The notes below the pieces were generated by a model. The model did no database searches. It was not told where the DNA came from and saw only the letters and a list, made by a program, of their open reading frames with translations. 64,000 nucleotides of DNA, taken from DATDIC01 sp963777625. Its GTDB lineage: Bacteria; Pseudomonadota; Alphaproteobacteria; Acetobacterales; Acetobacteraceae. Position 1 is the stretch's first letter; each line of letters begins with the position of its first letter. Location of the stretch: NCBI GenBank assembly GCA_963777625.1, contig CAVZRO010000035.1, forward strand, positions 248,001 to 312,000, read 5' to 3'. The position numbers were made by a program, and so were the translations under genes. Positions 26,147 through 35,939 of the stretch are shown here, piece by piece.

Positions 26147-26707
26147 ATGACCGAGTTTACCCCGCGACGAGACATTCAAGCTATCTCCCACATCAACGTC
26201 GTCGTGGACGATATCGAGGTCGCCACCGAGTTCTACCGCACCGTGCTCGGGTTCGAGCCGGCCGCCAACGCCGACGGTCCCATGGATTACCCGAGTGTAG
26301 ATCTGGCCTCCTTCGCCCGCGATGCCGGATTTGAGGATGGCCGGGTCAGCCTGCACGTCCGCTTTCTTAAGCATCCCGAGATGGGTGTTTATTTGGAACT
26401 GTTCACCTATCATCACCCCAAGGGTGACCAAACCATCCACCGCAGAGGGACGAACGATCTGGGTGGCATTCGCCACGTGGCGGTCGAAGTGCCGGATGCA
26501 GTGGCGGCCCACGCGTTCATCCGTCTTCAGCAACAGACATACGGCAAACGCGGCCTCGACATCGACATCCTGGGCCAAGACCACATTCCCGAGGAACTCA
26601 CGCCGTTTCCCTATAAGTTCTTCTACTGGATCGATCCCTGGGGCGTGCAGTGGGAGATGGAGCAAGGCCGCCCGGTCGGCCGCGCGGTGAACGGGATCGT
26701 GGGCTGA
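26147..26707 (+). CDS. VOC (glyoxalase/dioxygenase-like) superfamily protein
   Basis: The 186-residue protein has a VOC start, ISHINVVVDDIEVATEFYRT followed by VLGFEPAA (metal-ligand His), then a second half with GGIRHVAVEVPDAVAAHAFI and a terminal FFYWIDPWGVQWEMEQG, where Glu is the usual metal ligand. It probably binds a divalent metal and acts on a small molecule. GGAGG lies 7-11 bases before the ATG. It follows the PEP-CTERM gene by 37 bases on the same strand and is the last gene before the defence locus. Confidence 0.88.
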   Translation: MTEFTPRRDIQAISHINVVVDDIEVATEFYRTVLGFEPAANADGPMDYPSVDLASFARDAGFEDGRVSLHVRFLKHPEMGVYLELFTYHHPKGDQTIHRRGTNDLGGIRHVAVEVPDAVAAHAFIRLQQQTYGKRGLDIDILGQDHIPEELTPFPYKFFYWIDPWGVQWEMEQGRPVGRAVNGIVG

Positions 26708-26999
26708 GCCGAGCCCGGACTCCGGCGGCGTTCACCAGTTGCGAACGGCGAGAACAACTCCACAGATGTTTTTGACCGGCGCCGTAACGGTTCCCGGTGT
26801 CAAAACTCCACGCCGCCTCGGTCTGGAGGCAGGGTAGGTTTCCTCCGAGCGTTGGGGGGAGCGGACAAAGAGGGCTGCTCGCACAGAGGTCCGCTCTGCG
26901 CCAATTTCGGTCATTACGTGATTACTTTGCCGCTCTCCAAAGCGGACGAAGAGCCGTTCGGTCTACTGTCTGTAAGCAGGGAAGGGATGGCAGATGTAG

Positions 27000-28685
27000 T
27001 TAGATAAGTTGGCCGTAGTAGGGGCGGATTAGATCGGATACGCGCTCGTAGTCCTCCTCACGCAGCACCTGGTGACTGCGCTTTCCAACCTCCACCGCGT
27101 CGACCTCTGAGGCTGCCACGCCGAACAACTGCTCGCTCGCGATTATGACCTGGCTATCCGCTGGCTTCTCATCGAGGATGAAACGCATCATGCGTGGCAT
27201 GTTGGTGGTGTCCTGCCCCTGCTGGTTAGGCGCGTCGATGACAATTGGGCAGAATGTCGATGAGGAATATTTCCGGGCGGTTTGCAAGAACGCATAATAG
27301 TAAATCAGCAGTCCGCGCGGGCCTTCGCTTCCCCGCCGCAGGCTGACTGAAGATAATTGTGCTCCGCGCGTCTCTTCGAGGCGAACACCAAGATCAAATG
27401 CAAACTTCTCAAGCCGCTCATAGAAGAACTCTCGAATCTCCGCCGAGCGATTACGGCTCACGGCAGCAGACATCTGTTCATCTTCGGCGTCCTCGAGTTG
27501 ACGCTTCTCCCCGATGGCCGTGTCGGTGTCGGCTATGCGCTGGCGAATGATGCGAGCGGCTTCATTGCGGCCTTCCGCGGCAACCACGTCCCGGAACGAA
27601 AGGTCTGCTTTGCGCACGCCGAGTATGTGGTTGATGGCGGTGATGCGGTCGGACAGCTTATCGATATTCGCCCGTTCGGCGTTGGCCATTTCCTCAAGCT
27701 CATGGAGCTTGCCCGTCGCGATGACGAGGGCATTGTAGAGCCCGTCTGTATCTTCAATGAGTGCGAATTGCTCAGTGATCGAGTTGTCATAGTGCTGGCC
27801 GCAGGTCGGGCAGGCGATCTCCGACGGCCGCTCGAGCGCCTCGGCGAAAGCCGCGTCCATCTCGGCGAGCGCTGTTTTCACAAGATCGCGCTGCTCTATC
27901 CATAGCCGACGCTCGTCTGCGATTTGGACAAGACGTTGACGATAGTGGATTTGCTCGTTGTGTAGCCGGTCGCTCTCTTCAAGGAGGTTGCTGCTTTCTT
28001 GTTTGAAGTCCTGAAGGTCGTAGGACAGCACTATGTCGGTGACGAGGGTTTGCATGCCTCGCAGCGTCTGGTCGAGGATCCCTCTCTCTGCCTCTATCTT
28101 CTTTCGTTCGCTACGAAGAAGAGCTTGCCGGGCCTTCGCTTCATAATAAGAATTGGGCCTCAAGCCTGAATGATAGTCGGCAAGAATGCGTTTGGAATCG
28201 GGCAGGTGCATGCGAGTGAACGAATCCCATGGCTTCGTCCAGCTTTGATCCTGGTCAATATAAAATGGCGCGAAAATGTAGGCAGGCGGAGGGGTGACGA
28301 CGTCGTCATCATGCCCGCTCATCACGAGCTGGAAGTCGAACAGCTTCGCGAGGAATGGAGACAGCTCGCGTGTGACCGCGGCAGTGCGCATGAGAAGCTG
28401 CTGCTTTTCGTCGAAAACAGCATAACTGCCGCCGGTCTTCAGGATCGCGTACTGCTTGCCGTCTACGGTGAACTCAACCACTGAGGAAACTTGGGCGGAA
28501 CGCCACGAGCTATCAACACGGTGCGGCTCAGCTCCGAAGGTCTCATACAGGCTCTTTACGACGGCGGACTTCCCGAATCCGTTCCCCGACTGAATGACGG
28601 TCGGGAGCGAGCTGAAGCGCATGCTGAGTCCCCGGCGCTCGTGCTGGGACAATAGGTAGAGATTTGAGAATTGCAGCATGCGCAC
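27000..28685 (-). CDS. lmuB: SMC-like ATPase of a Lamassu-type defence system
   Basis: A Rad50/SMC-like ATPase. Walker A is QSGNGFGKSAVVKSLYETFG near residue 34-40; the Walker B end is FCPIVIDAPNQQGQDTTNMP close to the C-terminus. Long charged helical arms flank a central CPTCGQHYDN, a CxxC zinc-hook-like turn. In Lamassu, the SMC-like subunit senses foreign DNA ends or replication intermediates and releases a nuclease. The gene follows the DUF4297 nuclease by 64 bases on the same strand, the two-gene Lamassu layout. The DNA is less GC-rich than the surroundings, suggesting horizontal transfer. The start at 28685 gives MRMLQFSNLYLLSQHERRGL. Confidence 0.8.
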   Translation of the reverse strand: MRMLQFSNLYLLSQHERRGLSMRFSSLPTVIQSGNGFGKSAVVKSLYETFGAEPHRVDSSWRSAQVSSVVEFTVDGKQYAILKTGGSYAVFDEKQQLLMRTAAVTRELSPFLAKLFDFQLVMSGHDDDVVTPPPAYIFAPFYIDQDQSWTKPWDSFTRMHLPDSKRILADYHSGLRPNSYYEAKARQALLRSERKKIEAERGILDQTLRGMQTLVTDIVLSYDLQDFKQESSNLLEESDRLHNEQIHYRQRLVQIADERRLWIEQRDLVKTALAEMDAAFAEALERPSEIACPTCGQHYDNSITEQFALIEDTDGLYNALVIATGKLHELEEMANAERANIDKLSDRITAINHILGVRKADLSFRDVVAAEGRNEAARIIRQRIADTDTAIGEKRQLEDAEDEQMSAAVSRNRSAEIREFFYERLEKFAFDLGVRLEETRGAQLSSVSLRRGSEGPRGLLIYYYAFLQTARKYSSSTFCPIVIDAPNQQGQDTTNMPRMMRFILDEKPADSQVIIASEQLFGVAASEVDAVEVGKRSHQVLREEDYERVSDLIRPYYGQLI

Positions 28686-28749
28686 GGTTCGTCCCCCTCA
28701 TGCTGGTCAGCAAGCGGCGCAAGCCAATGACATTCGGTCGGTTCATGTC

Positions 28750-29829
28750 TTATGCCTCAAACGCTTCTACGTACAGCCCACCCCGGCGATTGTCGTAGGT
28801 GTCTGCAACCCACTGATCCAATAGGGCCGCCAAATCTGAAACGTGCGCGCACGCGTCAACGGCTGCCCGGTTCGCTAGTATGGCACCCTTGGCGGCAGTG
28901 TTGAAGCCGAGCGCTCCCGGCTCGCCGGCGGAGCGCGCCGTTATGTACCGGATACAATCGGTTTGAAGGCCAATGACTTCTCTCACAGGCATCCCACGGA
29001 TAGTCAGCTCCTGCTGGATCGCCAACCAGTAGTCGAGAAAGCGGCGGCCTGATGCCGCCCTTGCAAACATCGCCGCGATATCGCCCCGGCAAAGCGTCTT
29101 ACGGTCGTAGAAATCGGCGAGCGTCGTGAATTCTTGCGTAATGCCCGTCTTCACGAAAGCGCTGCCGAAGAGGGTATTGTACAGCGAGATGACCGGGACA
29201 TGTTCAGCGCCGCCCTCGTAATGGTGGAAATGCTCGAGCAAGCGTCCCTTCACGTGCAGGTCCTGCTTCTCAAGCGGGAGGAAGGTGCGCTCGAAGACCA
29301 GAAAATCTGATCCGTCGGGTAAACGCGTCGTGCAATCGGCCGCAATCGTCTTCTTGATGAGTTCTACCTCGCTCGTATGCAGGTCCGCCGTCCTGATTAC
29401 ATGATGATCAGGGCCGGACGTCGAGCCGTCCGCCAGGGTGAATTTGTACGACAGGTTTGAGATGAAGCCGAGACAATCCACGACGTCCGCGAATTTGCCC
29501 ATATGGTAGCTCATCTTGCCGAGATAGGAGCGTGGCTTCGGGCCGGTCCCACGCGCCAACGCTATCTCCTTCATCGTTACCACTCCGTCGGCCTTAGATT
29601 TTATTTGGTAGAAGCCGACCCGGTCAGGATCCATGGATTTGTCAAAAATCATCAAATCGTCGAAGTGATCGAAGGCGGCGCGATAATCCAAGCCCGCTTC
29701 GTGCAGGTCCAGAATTTTGAGAATAGAGACGTTTATCTGGAAGCCATATCGCGTCGTGGTATGGGCACCAGCCTTCTCACGCGGCTTGGCCGCTTTCAGC
29801 ACCGTGAGAACATTGCTCATGACTGCCAC
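28750..29829 (-). CDS. lmuA: DUF4297/Cap4-type nuclease of a Lamassu-type defence system
   Basis: The N-terminal domain matches Cap4-like PD-(D/E)xK nucleases: TRYGFQINVSILKILDLHEA, YRAAFDHFDDLMIFD (acidic residues) and RVGFYQIKSKADG (the Q-x-K strand). The remaining 230 residues, including GRLLEHFHHYEGGAEH, should hold the effector-specific helical part. In Lamassu this subunit cuts DNA when freed by the SMC partner and leads to abortive infection. It is the first gene of the pair, with about 400 bases of non-coding DNA upstream. A third gene (lmuC) found in some systems is absent. Confidence 0.8.
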   Translation of the reverse strand: MAVMSNVLTVLKAAKPREKAGAHTTTRYGFQINVSILKILDLHEAGLDYRAAFDHFDDLMIFDKSMDPDRVGFYQIKSKADGVVTMKEIALARGTGPKPRSYLGKMSYHMGKFADVVDCLGFISNLSYKFTLADGSTSGPDHHVIRTADLHTSEVELIKKTIAADCTTRLPDGSDFLVFERTFLPLEKQDLHVKGRLLEHFHHYEGGAEHVPVISLYNTLFGSAFVKTGITQEFTTLADFYDRKTLCRGDIAAMFARAASGRRFLDYWLAIQQELTIRGMPVREVIGLQTDCIRYITARSAGEPGALGFNTAAKGAILANRAAVDACAHVSDLAALLDQWVADTYDNRRGGLYVEAFEA

Positions 29830-30232
29830 TCATGGCCTGATATCGGTGTGGCACGGTCCCTCATGTCGGTTGAATGCTCGTTATCGTTTCGGAAGGCAAG
29901 CAGGGACACACGATAGCGGCTTACTTTTCAACGCTTAGCACCTAGGGACTGAATTTTGCGGAGAGCTGATTTCCTGCGTCCCTCAGGTGGGGTGAAGCTC
30001 CGAGCTAGGCAGAATTGCCTCAGCATCACAGCCACGGTCTTCCGCCACTAACTGATCGCGAAGGGCAACTTTTCGCGCCTGGCGCCCGAAACCTGCCGGT
30101 CTCCTTTCGGCCAAATGCAGACAACGCACAGAGAGCCTCAAAGGTCGGCTTTGGGTCGAAACCCGCTCCCCACCTGGGAGCTAGAGGTCCGGGTAGCCAC
30201 CATGCGTTCGGTCAAAACCTCTGTGGGAGATA
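29830..30232. other. Non-coding region upstream of the Lamassu-like pair
   Basis: No convincing gene. It should hold the promoter of the defence operon (minus strand) and the end of the SDR gene lies at its right edge. I see no clear repeat or attachment site. Confidence 0.5.
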
Positions 30233-31051
30233 CTAGTCGTTCATGATCAGGCCGCCATTGACGTGCAGGGTCTGCCCGGTGATGTAGCCGCTGGCGTCCG
30301 ACGCGAGGAAGATCGCTGTACCGGCAAGATCTTCCGCGACTTGCATGCGGCCAAGCGGAATGTATTTTTCGTACTCAAATAGTTTGGCGCGGTGATCGGC
30401 GTGCATCGGCGTATCGACCGCGCCGGGAGCGATGGTATTGACCCGCACCCCCTTCGCCGCCACGTCCTGCGCGGCAGCGCGCGTAAGGCTTTGCAACGCT
30501 GCCTTCGAGGAACAATAGTCGACCCCGCCGCCATCCTGGTTGAACACGGAAGCCCGCGACGACCATGAACTGCCGATGTTGATTACGCTGCCGCGTCCCG
30601 CCTTGACCATCACCGGCAGCACGGCGCGCATGATCCGCATCGGCGCGCGCACATTGACCGCATAGATATTGTCCCACACCGCATCCTCGACAGTGAGCAT
30701 GTCGGCGAAAGTCATGAAGCCCGCATTGTTGATCAGCACGTCGATGCGACCGCTGAGATCCAGCGCCGCCTTGGCCAGCCGATCCGGCGCGTCGTCGGCC
30801 GCAACGTCGCAGGCAACAATGGCGACCTTACGGCCGATGGCCTTGATCTTACCGGCGCCGACCTCGAGGTGCTCGGCGTTGCGCGCATTCAGAACCAGGT
30901 CGCTGCCGGCATAGGCGAGCGCCTCGGCCAGAGCGAGGCCGATCCCCTGACCGGCACCGGTGACGATGCTGCAGTAGCCGCTCAGGTCGAAAAGGTTCCG
31001 CGACATGTCGGGGACCGGGAGAGGCACTCGTTCCTCCATCTCAGCCGGCAT
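30233..31051 (-). CDS. Short-chain dehydrogenase/reductase (SDR)
   Basis: Classical SDR of the FabG-like group. The NAD(P)-binding motif is VTGAGQGIGLALAEALAYAG, then NNAGFMTF, the catalytic Ser in GSVINIGSSWSSRA, and YCSSK (Tyr and Lys). The C-terminus is GYITGQTLHVNGGLIMND, typical. The start could be 31051 or Met codons at 31039 or 31006; the last begins the conserved core. Substrate unknown. No operon partner on its strand. Confidence 0.92.
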   Translation of the reverse strand: MPAEMEERVPLPVPDMSRNLFDLSGYCSIVTGAGQGIGLALAEALAYAGSDLVLNARNAEHLEVGAGKIKAIGRKVAIVACDVAADDAPDRLAKAALDLSGRIDVLINNAGFMTFADMLTVEDAVWDNIYAVNVRAPMRIMRAVLPVMVKAGRGSVINIGSSWSSRASVFNQDGGGVDYCSSKAALQSLTRAAAQDVAAKGVRVNTIAPGAVDTPMHADHRAKLFEYEKYIPLGRMQVAEDLAGTAIFLASDASGYITGQTLHVNGGLIMND

Positions 31052-31345
31052 TCGCCGGCATTAGTTCCAAGGCGAGCCGGCAGTGGATCTCTCCGAAAAA
31101 GTCGACTATCGGGACAATCTGTTCGACCGTGTCGCCGAGCTGTTCGAATCTTTCGGCACGTGTCCGCCCGCTCCCGCTCTCTGACATACCCGAGAAAACA
31201 TTAACAGGTGAAAACCATTAGCAGCCGTTGATCGCTGCGGAAACCCACCGCCAGCACGAGAACCAGCCCCCATCGGAACTAGCTGCGCTGGCGTCCTCGC
31301 CGCCATTCTGGTCCCCTACCGTCTGACGCAACGGAGTCGAGTGCC

Positions 31346-31969
31346 ATGGCGCGGGTCATCACGCTCGCACAGCAGAAGGGCGGCACCGGCAAAACCACCC
31401 TGGCCGCCAATCTCGCCGCCGCGCTGGCCGGCAGGCACCGCGTGGCGCTGCTGGATACCGACCCGCAGCGCAGCCTGACCCGCTGGCACGAACTGCGCAC
31501 TGCCGGCGCCCGCACGGCCCCCCTCACCTTTTCCCACGTGGCCGGCTGGCGCGTCGGCGCCGAGATCGAACGGCTGCGCGGCACGCATGACGTGGTGCTG
31601 ATCGACAGTCCGCCGCAGATCGACACCGACGCGCGGCTCGCCGTCCGCGCCGCCGACCTGGTGCTGATCCCGGTGCAGCCGAGCCCCCCCGATCTCTGGG
31701 CGGCCGAGGGCACGCTCAAGCTGGCCGGCGCCGAACATCGCGCGGTGCGCATCGTGCTGAACCGCGTTCCCACCGCCTCCCGCTTGCGCGAAACCGTGCG
31801 GGCCGATATCGCCGCACGCGGCCTGCCGCTGCTGCGGAGCGGGATCGGCAACCGCATCGGTTTCGCCCAGGCGTTCGCATCCGGACTGGGCGTCACCGAA
31901 GCCTCACCGCGCACCGCGGCGGCCGCCGAACTGCTGGCGCTCGTCGCCGAACTGGAGGAGCTTGCGTGA
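31346..31969 (+). CDS. ParA/MinD-family ATPase
   Basis: A deviant Walker A motif KGGTGKTTLAANLAAALAG follows MARVITLAQQ, and VVLIDSPPQIDTDARLAVRA is the Walker B region. At 207 residues it is a short orphan ParA of the kind used to position plasmids, chromosomes or protein clusters. No parB or parS-like repeat is seen nearby. A CopD-like membrane protein gene starts 58 bases downstream, then chaC, all on the plus strand, so they may form one transcript without an obvious common task. Confidence 0.9.
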   Translation: MARVITLAQQKGGTGKTTLAANLAAALAGRHRVALLDTDPQRSLTRWHELRTAGARTAPLTFSHVAGWRVGAEIERLRGTHDVVLIDSPPQIDTDARLAVRAADLVLIPVQPSPPDLWAAEGTLKLAGAEHRAVRIVLNRVPTASRLRETVRADIAARGLPLLRSGIGNRIGFAQAFASGLGVTEASPRTAAAAELLALVAELEELA

Positions 31970-32027
31970 GCTGTCTCAGCCGGGCAGATGAGGGCGACTC
32001 CCACCGCCGAACCCCCGAGGTACGTCC

Positions 32028-32483
32028 ATGATCTTTCCGGCCACCAGTCCCTGGGGATGGGTGCTCGCCATCCACGTTCTCTGCATCACGATCTGGGTCG
32101 GCGGCATGTTCTTCGCACTCGTCGTGCTTCGACCCAGCCTTGGCGCACTGGAACCGGCGCCGCGCATTGCGGTTCACAACCGCGTATTCCGCCGCTTCTT
32201 CCTGGTCATCTGGCACGTCATGCCGATCGCGCTGCTCAGCGGCTTCGCCATGATATTCGGGCTGTTCGGCGGGTTCGCCGCCGTGCCCTGGAACGTGCAA
32301 GCGATGATGACGATCGGGATCATCATGGCAGCACTCTTCCTGCTGGTCGTGTTCGGCCCCTACCGCCGGTTCCGCTCCGCGGTCAGCTCCGCACGCGCGG
32401 CCGAGGCACTGGGCCGCATCCGCCGCCTGATCGAGATCAATCTCCTGCTCGGCATCATCAACATCTTCCTCGCCGCAATCTGA
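32028..32483 (+). CDS. CopD-like membrane protein
   Basis: A 151-residue inner-membrane protein with four hydrophobic segments. The first carries LAIHVLCITIWVGGMFFALV, the His/Trp-Gly-Gly pattern of CopD-type domains (possible copper or haem ligand), and another His lies in FFLVIWHVMPIALLSGFAMI. Copper handling is possible but unproven. It sits between the ParA-like gene and chaC on the same strand. Confidence 0.75.
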   Translation: MIFPATSPWGWVLAIHVLCITIWVGGMFFALVVLRPSLGALEPAPRIAVHNRVFRRFFLVIWHVMPIALLSGFAMIFGLFGGFAAVPWNVQAMMTIGIIMAALFLLVVFGPYRRFRSAVSSARAAEALGRIRRLIEINLLLGIINIFLAAI

Positions 32484-32508
32484 ACCGCCCTTCCGCGCCG
32501 GCACGCCC

Positions 32509-33216
32509 ATGAGCCCTACCGACCCGCCTTTGCCCGGCGAGCCGATCGTCATCACCCGCGACGCGCTGCGCAACGGCTCCCTGCTGGCGCGGGTCCGCGC
32601 CAACCGGCTGCCCGGCATGGTCGTGCGCACCGACGCGGAGATCGAAGCCTCGCTCGACGCCACCCTCGCCACCCACGATCCGGCGCAAGACGTCTGGCTG
32701 TTCGCCTACGGCTCCCTCATGTGGAATCCGGCGATCTACACCATCGGACACCGCCCCGCCCTGCTGCGCGGCTGGCATCGCCGCTTCTGCTTCTGGCTAC
32801 GTATGGGCCGCGGCACGCCGGAGCGTCCCGGCCTGATGCTTGGCCTTGTGCGCGGCGGCGCCTGCCAGGGCATCGCCTGGCGCATCGCCGCCGCCGACGC
32901 CCGGCCGGAGCTGCTGCTGGTCTGGCGCCGTGAGATGTTCGCCAGCGCCTATCTCGCGCGGTGGGTGAACCTGGCCACCGCCGACGGTATCGTTCGTGCC
33001 GTTACCTTCGTCGCCAACCCGAAGCACGACGGCTACGTGCCGAACCTGAGCGACGAAGCCGTGGCATCCCACTTGGCAACCGCCTCCGGCGCACTCGGCA
33101 CCTGTCGCGAATACCTGCACCAGACGGTCGCGCATCTGCACGAGTTGCACCTGCACGACCGCCGACTGGAACGGCTGCAGCGGATGATCGAGCAGCAATT
33201 ATCCGCGGCCGACTGA
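32509..33216 (+). CDS. chaC: ChaC-like gamma-glutamylcyclotransferase
   Basis: ChaC degrades glutathione to 5-oxoproline and Cys-Gly in the cytoplasm. The substrate-binding motif is VWLFAYGSLMWNPAIY; then comes RGWHRRFCFWLRMGRGTPER and the catalytic-acid region around WRREMFASAYLARWV. The conserved NLSDEAVASHLATASGALGT and YLHQTVAHLHELHLHDRRLE close the fold. Length 235 residues is normal. It starts 26 bases after the CopD-like gene. Confidence 0.92.
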   Translation: MSPTDPPLPGEPIVITRDALRNGSLLARVRANRLPGMVVRTDAEIEASLDATLATHDPAQDVWLFAYGSLMWNPAIYTIGHRPALLRGWHRRFCFWLRMGRGTPERPGLMLGLVRGGACQGIAWRIAAADARPELLLVWRREMFASAYLARWVNLATADGIVRAVTFVANPKHDGYVPNLSDEAVASHLATASGALGTCREYLHQTVAHLHELHLHDRRLERLQRMIEQQLSAAD

Positions 33217-33270
33217 AACGCCAGAAGGGGCGTCACCGGCAAACCCGGTCGGCTCTATTCCTTCGGCAAC

Positions 33271-35339
33271 TCACGGCTCATTGAGACCCGACGTGTCCGC
33301 CATCTCCTTTCGAGCCTCACCCAGCAGGCCCGCAAGTTTCCACTGCAGCGCCTCCACCTCGTCCTGTCGCTCTTCGGCGAGCTGCCCCTTGCTGTTCGCC
33401 TCCGAAAGCAGCGTGCGCAGCTTCTCCATGTCCTTCTCCGGGTGCGCAAGCCACTCGTCCGGATGCGGCCTGTCCTCGATCAGATCCTTGGCCATTCGCT
33501 GCGCCAGATCGGCGTGCTCCGCCGCTTTCGGGACGGTCTGCAGAGCCGCGTGCGCGGCGTCCATGACCGCCTTGATCTTGGTGAAGCGGAAGTCGCCCTT
33601 GTTGCCCTTGTCGGTGTCATACTTGTCCTCGACCACCTTCCAGGCAGCAACCGCATTCTCCACCCGCTTCTGAAACAGGATCAGCGCCTTGTCGTGCTTC
33701 TCCTTCCAGGCCGCGGCAGACGCATTGACCCTGTCCAGCTCCGCGTTCGCGGCAGCCAGGCTGTCGTCGTCGATCGTCTTCTGAAGCTTGCTCGCGTCAC
33801 CTAGAAGGCTGTTCGTCTGCTTCAGCATCATCCCGATCTCGGAGGCCACCGCGGTCACCGCGCCCACAATCGCCATCGGACCCTCCGCGACAAGCCCCGC
33901 TACCGCACTCAGACTCGTCGTTATGATGTCGATCGAGGCGTTGAATGCCGCGATCCTCTTCTGCAGATCATGCAACTGCGCTGTATCCTTGGCGTTCTTC
34001 AGTTTCGCTTCCGCCGAGGCGATGTGACCCTTCACGTCGTCGATCAGTCCGCTCACGATGTCGATGATCTGCTGCACTTCTTCCGTACTCAGGTCGCTGC
34101 CCTGGGCACTGACGGCATCTCCCTTAAACTTGCGGCTGTTGGTCCGAACATCCGCCACCGCATTCTTCAACGCCGCTTCGTTCTGCATCTGCACGCGCAG
34201 CATCTTGTCATACGAATCGTCCATCGCGGTACCGGACGTCTCCGCCAGCAGGAACGCCTTGGATGCATTATCCAGCCGCGGCTTCGCCTGATCCTCAAAT
34301 CCGGCGAAATACAAAACCTCGCCGAACGGGGTTTTGAATCTTTTTGTCTCGTGCGAAGGCACGTTCACCCACACCAGGACCTTGGTGGTCAGGTTCATCG
34401 CCATGTCAGTCACGGTAACGTCCACCGTCTCCGACTTCGTCAGGTCCTGCCTCGCTGTCGCGACGCTTTTGGTATCGAAAGAGATAGCTGCACTCGACGG
34501 CCGCCACACGACACTCGCCGTGACATCGATACCGCTCCCCCCGGCGGCGACGCGCCTCGCGCTGAACTGCGCTGAACCGCCAGGGGCCAAATGACCGTCG
34601 CCGGGGTTATCTCCAGCGTCAGGTCGTCGGGCACTTTGACCACGACCAGCACTTTGGCGGTCAGGTTCGTCTCCGGATCGACGGCGCTGATCTCCACCGT
34701 AACCGGATCGCCACCGATCCCGGCGGCATGCGCCACCCCATTGCTATCCACCGAAACCAGCGGATTGGAGGTGCTCCATTGGACGGTCCCGGTCACGTCC
34801 TCCGCCCGGCCGCCCACATAGACGCGCGCGACCTTCAGCGTCTTCGCTTCGTCTGGCGCAAGCTCCAGACTGCCGGGCGTTATCTTCAGCTCCAACGGGC
34901 TCGACGCGTTCACCCAGACCTCGGCCACTCCCTCCCGCAACGTCTGCGGGTCGAATGCCTTGATCTCTACCTGCTGCGCCGGGCCGCTCACGCCGTTTGT
35001 CGCGACCTGCCCCCTCGTGTCCACCGAAACCACGGTGCTCGATGAACTCCAGACGAGGTTATCCACGTCATAATCCGGCAGGCCGCTTGAATAATTGCGC
35101 GTTGCGATGATCCGCACCACGTCCCCAGGTGAGAGATAGACCGTGTCAGGCGACAGCTCGATCTCCACCCCAACGCGCTGCTCGACGACATTCGCCGGCG
35201 GCCCCGCGGCGGCGGCATCAGAGAGGCCAGCCTCCGCCTCATCGCTGAACTCGGCGCGGCCCGCTTCGATGACACTCGCCGGCACGCCCAGCAGCGCGAA
35301 CCACTCCAACCCGGCGAGAGCCAATTTGCGGTCAGTCAT
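33271..35339 (-). CDS. Large Ig-like (BIG2-type) repeat protein with long helical domain, frameshifted near 34590
   Basis: The N-terminal half has three Ig-like repeats of the BIG2 kind, recognisable by ITPGSLELAPDEAKTLKVAR, VQWSTSNPLVSVDSNGVAHA and a third unit with GGSAQFSARRVAAGGSGIDV. A one-base slip near 34590 joins it to a helical half of about 340 residues: coiled-coil stretches rich in Lys, Asp, Ala and Gln surround a hydrophobic segment (TTSLSAVAGLVAEGPMAIVG and AVTAVASEIGMML). That layout recalls alpha-helical pore-forming toxins, but there is no sequence signature to prove it. The start at 35339 has GAGG 6-9 bases upstream. No signal peptide is clear. I do not recognise a named family. 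Confidence 0.65.
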
Positions 35340-35939
35340 ATGCACCTCGAGAACGAATGCGCCGACAATCAGCCCACCATTCCCGACTTTACGATATCAG
35401 TCTCAATTCCGCTATATTTGTTTCTACGTCGGTAATCGGGCCATGGAAAATGCGTCACCTCGCGATAGGTGCCCCCGACTTCCTCCTCATGCCACCGCAG
35501 TTTTCACCCCGTCTTGCCGTTCTTTGATACCGAATCCGGCAGGGGGGCGCCCGGCTCACTCGCAACCGGGATGGTTGGATTTGAAAGTCTACCTCGCGAC
35601 TGGCGTCGCCAGGAGGCATGGACGCAACCGCGCGGCGACGAAATGGCGCCGGCGCGATCGGCGCCGCTGCTTCATTTGGCCTCGGCGATCGTGCCTCTGG
35701 TTATGGAATTATCGACGACGGATTGATGGCTCCAATCCAATGCTGGTTGGAACTCGTCGTCGCAAACGCCTCCAGACCGCACCCTGGATCCGCGATGTTA
35801 TCCCGAACCAGCTTGCGGGGATCATCGTTCCTGAACAGCCGTTTCAATCCGCGATGGCGAAACCCTTCGATATTCGCCTCGGGATGTAAAATGTAAGTTC
35901 AGCGTCGCATTGGATAATGTCTCAGTTTGAACTTCCGGC
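35340..35939. other. Non-coding stretch, nothing supported
   Basis: About 600 bases of mixed composition. Open frames here are short and not protein-like. The only item noted is a 14-base sequence TGTCTCAGTTTGAA at 35918-35931 that also occurs at 694-707. Confidence 0.5.

Noticed and set aside
31346..31969. ParA as part of a plasmid partition system
   Set aside because: No ParB gene or parS-like repeats nearby; the flanking genes are chromosomal in type.
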